Origin: Bicyclus anynana
Lineage: Eukaryota; Arthropoda; Insecta; Lepidoptera; Nymphalidae
Length of the DNA: 64,000 bases
Assembly: GCF_947172395.1 (NCBI RefSeq)
Contig: NC_069097.1
Location: 5,688,142-5,752,141 of the forward strand
Direction of reading: 5' to 3'
In this document: piece after piece, positions 61,307 through 64,000 of the stretch
Position numbering within the stretch: position 1 is the stretch's first letter
Layout of the letters: each line of letters opens with the position of its first letter
Position numbers and translations under genes: made by a program
Notes under the pieces: generated by a model
Told to the model about the DNA's origin: nothing
Seen by the model: only the letters and a program-made list of their open reading frames with translations
Databases searched by the model: none

Positions 61307-61710
61307 ATACTATGTAACAACTCAAATACGTATTTCGATTTTTTATTTTATTCAAAAAGCGTGTCATATAAAGAAAGCAATCTGTTTTGTAATCACTGCA
61401 CTTTGGAGTTGATTTATCTCAGCAAGGTTGATATATTGCTGACTACTATTTTAAAAGAGAGTTAAAATTCGTGACTATGAATATTTAACATTAGATAACT
61501 TACTTTTCTGCATAATGGATATCATGTATATTATAAGTATGTTTTAAATATACCTATATCTAACAAAGACATTAGAAATATGCAACTTTGTCCATATTGA
61601 TTCTCGTTTTAATCAGCAATTTTTGTTGATTGTATATCTACATTTCTCAAGGATAAGTACTTAGTCAATTACAAGTAGACTCTTATGTTCTAAACCTCAA
61701 AAGCTCCACA
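61307..61710. other. unannotated intergenic stretch
   Basis: AT-rich; nothing supportable. Confidence 0.3.
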
Positions 61711-61918
61711 TTATGCTAGCCACCCACGGCCTGATATACCCACATGCCTGCAGCGCTGCATGACGTCCGGTAAAAACATCGTGTATTGGTCGCGATGTGC
61801 ATGACGGTTCGACTTGAAGCAAAATAGCGAAACACGCAGGATGAAAAATCATCCGGACATCATGCCGGCAGTACTGTTGGCAGACCATGACCATGACCAG
61901 ACCATGGGTGGCTAGAAT
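61711..61918. mobile_element. MITE family M3 copy
   Basis: TGCTAGCCACCCACGG at the left, inverted as CCATGGGTGGCTAG at the right. Inside it shares CACATGCCTGC(A/G)GCGCT and TTGGTCGCGATGTGC with 48911-49096. Confidence 0.6.
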
Positions 61919-62207
61919 TAAAGGGGCCGGACAGACCCCACTCTAATCATCCCAATCGAAGGTCGTGGCTTTCAAACGTTTTTTAATATAACCAACTTTG
62001 TTTCTACCATACAAAAAAGTGGTCTTACGTGGAAGTTTCGGTCGAAACTGAGACTGAAGCCAAAAATCGGTTTCGTAAAAACTAGTTTTGTTCAAATATT
62101 ATCCATTTACAATTATTGAGATACTCAGTTTAGAGCCATCTGGATAGAATCCTGGCTACGCTCTTGATTATTACTAAGTATAAAAAAGTTGGCAACTAAA
62201 ATGACGT

Positions 62208-62396
62208 TAGTGTGGCATGTCGATTATCTTTCTACAAACGTTAACGCTTCAAAAACTAACAAAATGTGTGGGGATGACAGATCCGATCGACAACTTGATA
62301 CAGTGATCTGTCGATAGTAAATGTCATTCCCATACATTTATTAGTTTTCAAAACGTTAGCGTTTGTAGAAAGAGAATCTACGTGCCACATCGCTAA
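62208..62396. mobile_element. fold-back MITE family M1, compact copy
   Basis: TTTCTACAAACGTTAACGCT at left, AACGTTAGCGTTTGTAGAAA at right, with outer TTAGTGTGGCATG/CGTGCCACATCGCTAA. The centre (GATCCGATCGACAACTTGAT) also matches 27340-27365, so this represents the uninterrupted element of about 189 bp. Confidence 0.75.
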
Positions 62397-62886
62397 GGCC
62401 CAGGTACCTACAGATGCCTACAGATGATCACATTGTGGTATTCTGTGTGTGTTTTGACACTTAACAAATTGTAAGATAAGTGGGGCGAAAGTGACGAGAT
62501 GTTTGTGCGTTTCTAAAGTGGCTGTTTATATTAATAGCTGTTTTTATTCCTACGTTCAGCTTTGGGGTTGTAGAGTTATCTTGTAGGTGAATCGTTGACG
62601 TAATTATATCGAATATTTAAGCAAAGTCGAAAAACTCAAAAAAAAGAACGTAAATTGTTTGTAATTTTTTTATTTTCGAATCCAAATTAAGAATGTGAAA
62701 AATTAAAATGAATTGCCCTGTGCTATACAATAAAATCTATATGTTTCGTAAACAGAAAATTAAAAAGTTTATGATTAAGTGGCTTTTAATATCACTAATG
62801 TAGGTAGATTTATATATTAAATCCCAAGTGAATGTCTTTAGTACGTCCTAATATTACTGATCTATAATTTGAACAACTCAGACATC
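62397..62886. other. unannotated upstream flank of tRNA gene
   Basis: AT-rich; nothing supportable. Confidence 0.3.
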
Positions 62887-62959
62887 GGCCCTGTGGCGCA
62901 ACGGATAACGCGTCTGACTACGGATCAGAAGATTCCAGGTTCGAATCCTGGCAGGGTCG
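62887..62959 (+). tRNA. tRNA-Arg (anticodon ACG)
   Basis: 73 nt folding into a full cloverleaf. The acceptor GGCCCTG pairs with CAGGGTC (one G-U) with discriminator G. A box is TGGCGCAACGGATAACGC. The anticodon stem TCTGA/TCAGA encloses loop CTACGGA, giving anticodon ACG (ICG after modification), which reads CGN arginine codons. The T arm CCAGG-TTCGAAT-CCTGG contains the B box. T runs follow from 62968 as a polymerase III terminator. No intron; CCA is not encoded. Unlike the SINE heads nearby, all stems pair. Confidence 0.95.
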
Positions 62960-62980
62960 CTCGTTATCTTTTTCGCTTTT
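62960..62980 (+). terminator. RNA polymerase III terminator
   Basis: TTATCTTTTTCGCTTTTTA just after the tRNA gives two T5 runs, the standard pol III stop signal. Confidence 0.7.
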
Positions 62981-63730
62981 TATGTTTTTTTTATTTTTAA
63001 ATAAATATTGTTTTATTTTTTTATAAAATAAAATATTTTTATTTCTGCAATAATGAGTTACATTATCTGTTCCTGAAGTACCTTGATTGTTTAATATTGC
63101 TACACAGAACAAAATAGCTTTAATAATGCTTAATAATAATTATACACACTATTTTTGTATTAATGAAGCAGAACAGTACGGGCAAAAAAATAAAAAACAG
63201 TTTCCAACTTTGTTTTATAGCTATCGCCGTTTTGTTCGGTGGAACACGGATTTCGTTTTAATACACTCATATTTTTATGATAGCTCTTATATTTTTGTGT
63301 AAAGTTATTTTTCATACTATAAAACATATCAGAGGGACCATTACGCGTCGTAAATTAGTGCGACAAGGTTCCATTGCATATCAACCTGTCGACACTCGGC
63401 CCATTCAACAAGTCCACACTCTCGCCACTTCCCTCGTAAAAATACTATTTTATGACGACTTATTATAGAATAGAGAAAATATTTATATACTGAATAGTAT
63501 TTTTTTCGTTGGAAATATAATGAGCAACTAAAAAGTACGGTACATTGATGTAATGAACCTAATGTAGATAAACAAAACGTCTTTATACGATTTTATTACT
63601 CTCGTAGCTTTCATTTAAAGTTTACGACATTGCCCGCCATTACTTTGCAATCCCTAATGTTAAAAGTAATTTATGGACAAAATATAAATATTATGCTTAA
63701 TGTTTTTATTGAATTTTAATAATTGGATGA
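62981..63730. other. unannotated intergenic stretch
   Basis: AT-rich; two ATG frames of 63-71 codons (63087-63468) show no domain. Confidence 0.3.
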
Positions 63731-64000
63731 GACGTGATAGCCTAGTGGATATGACCCCTGCCTCCGATTCTAGGGTGTGGGTTCGAATTCGGTCCATGTA
63801 TGTCATGGGCATGTACCTCCAACTTTTCAGTTGTGTGCATTTTAAGAAATTAAATATCACGTGTCTCAAACGGTGAAGGTAAACATCGTGAGGAAACCTG
63901 CGTATCAGAGAATTTTCTTAATTCTCTGCGTGTGTGAAGTCTGCCAATCCGCATTGGGCCAGCGTAGACTATTGGCCTAAGCCCTCTTATTCTGAGAAGA
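63731..64000 (+). mobile_element. SINE-B copy, best head, cut by window end
   Basis: Head GTGATAGCCTAGTGGATATG and GTGTGGGTTCGAATTCGG (B box), then CACCTCC-type AACTTTTCAGTTGTGTGCAT, ATATCACGTGTCTCAAACGG, CATCGTGAGGAAACCTGCG, CTGCCAATCCGCATTGGGCC. The window ends before the GATGAT tail. Confidence 0.8.

Noticed and set aside
1..64000. CRISPR array, bacterial operon, phage or endogenous virus
   Set aside because: No evenly spaced direct repeats with unique spacers, no prokaryotic gene organisation, and no viral structural or LTR-type features. All reverse transcriptases seen belong to non-LTR-type families or an unplaced YLDD-type family.

Overview
The window looks like a gene-poor stretch of a lepidopteran (moth or butterfly) nuclear genome. 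It is AT-rich and carries no operons or bacterial signals. It is packed with repeats I recognise from Lepidoptera: TC...CTAG helitron-like elements of the Lep1 type, two tRNA-headed SINE families, fold-back MITEs, and LINE pieces of the R1, Jockey, RTE and CR1/L2 types. Family names come from recognising motifs and termini; no database search was possible. I found no complete host protein-coding gene. The only convincing host gene is a tRNA-Arg(ACG) at 62887-62959.

Layout. 0-9 kb: a helitron-like copy, a cluster of TGTGGT motifs, a 5'-truncated CR1/L2-type LINE abutting a 995-bp inverted-repeat element, and a short THAP-like reading frame. 9.2-11.9 kb: a 5'-truncated Jockey-type LINE on the minus strand, with intact remaining reading frame, poly(A) and target-site duplication. 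12-32 kb: dispersed SINEs, helitron-like copies and MITEs, separated by unique-looking DNA with several GC-rich patches that may be regulatory. 32.2-37.7 kb: a full-length R1-clade LINE with two intact ORFs, poly(A) and a 13-bp target-site duplication. It is inserted just upstream of a decayed second reverse transcriptase (37.9-39.9 kb). 40-64 kb: more SINEs, two TTAA-type MITEs (one carrying a nested SINE), a CR1-like remnant, a 4-unit 130-bp tandem array beside a large perfect fold-back, a G-rich GGTAGG array, and the tRNA gene.

How the parts work together. The R1-type element is the only apparently complete machine: ORF1 is an RNA-binding gag-like protein with three CCHC knuckles, and ORF2 carries endonuclease, reverse transcriptase and a C-terminal zinc motif. 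The SINEs, helitron-like elements and MITEs encode nothing and depend on enzymes supplied elsewhere. SINE family B ends in the same GATGAT-type tail as the local RTE-like 3' ends, which suggests shared machinery.

Limits. Several reading frames discussed start at TTG or GTG, so their ends are frame limits and not true starts. Host exons could be hidden in the unique stretches. Repeat boundaries are approximate unless a terminal motif or target-site duplication is given.
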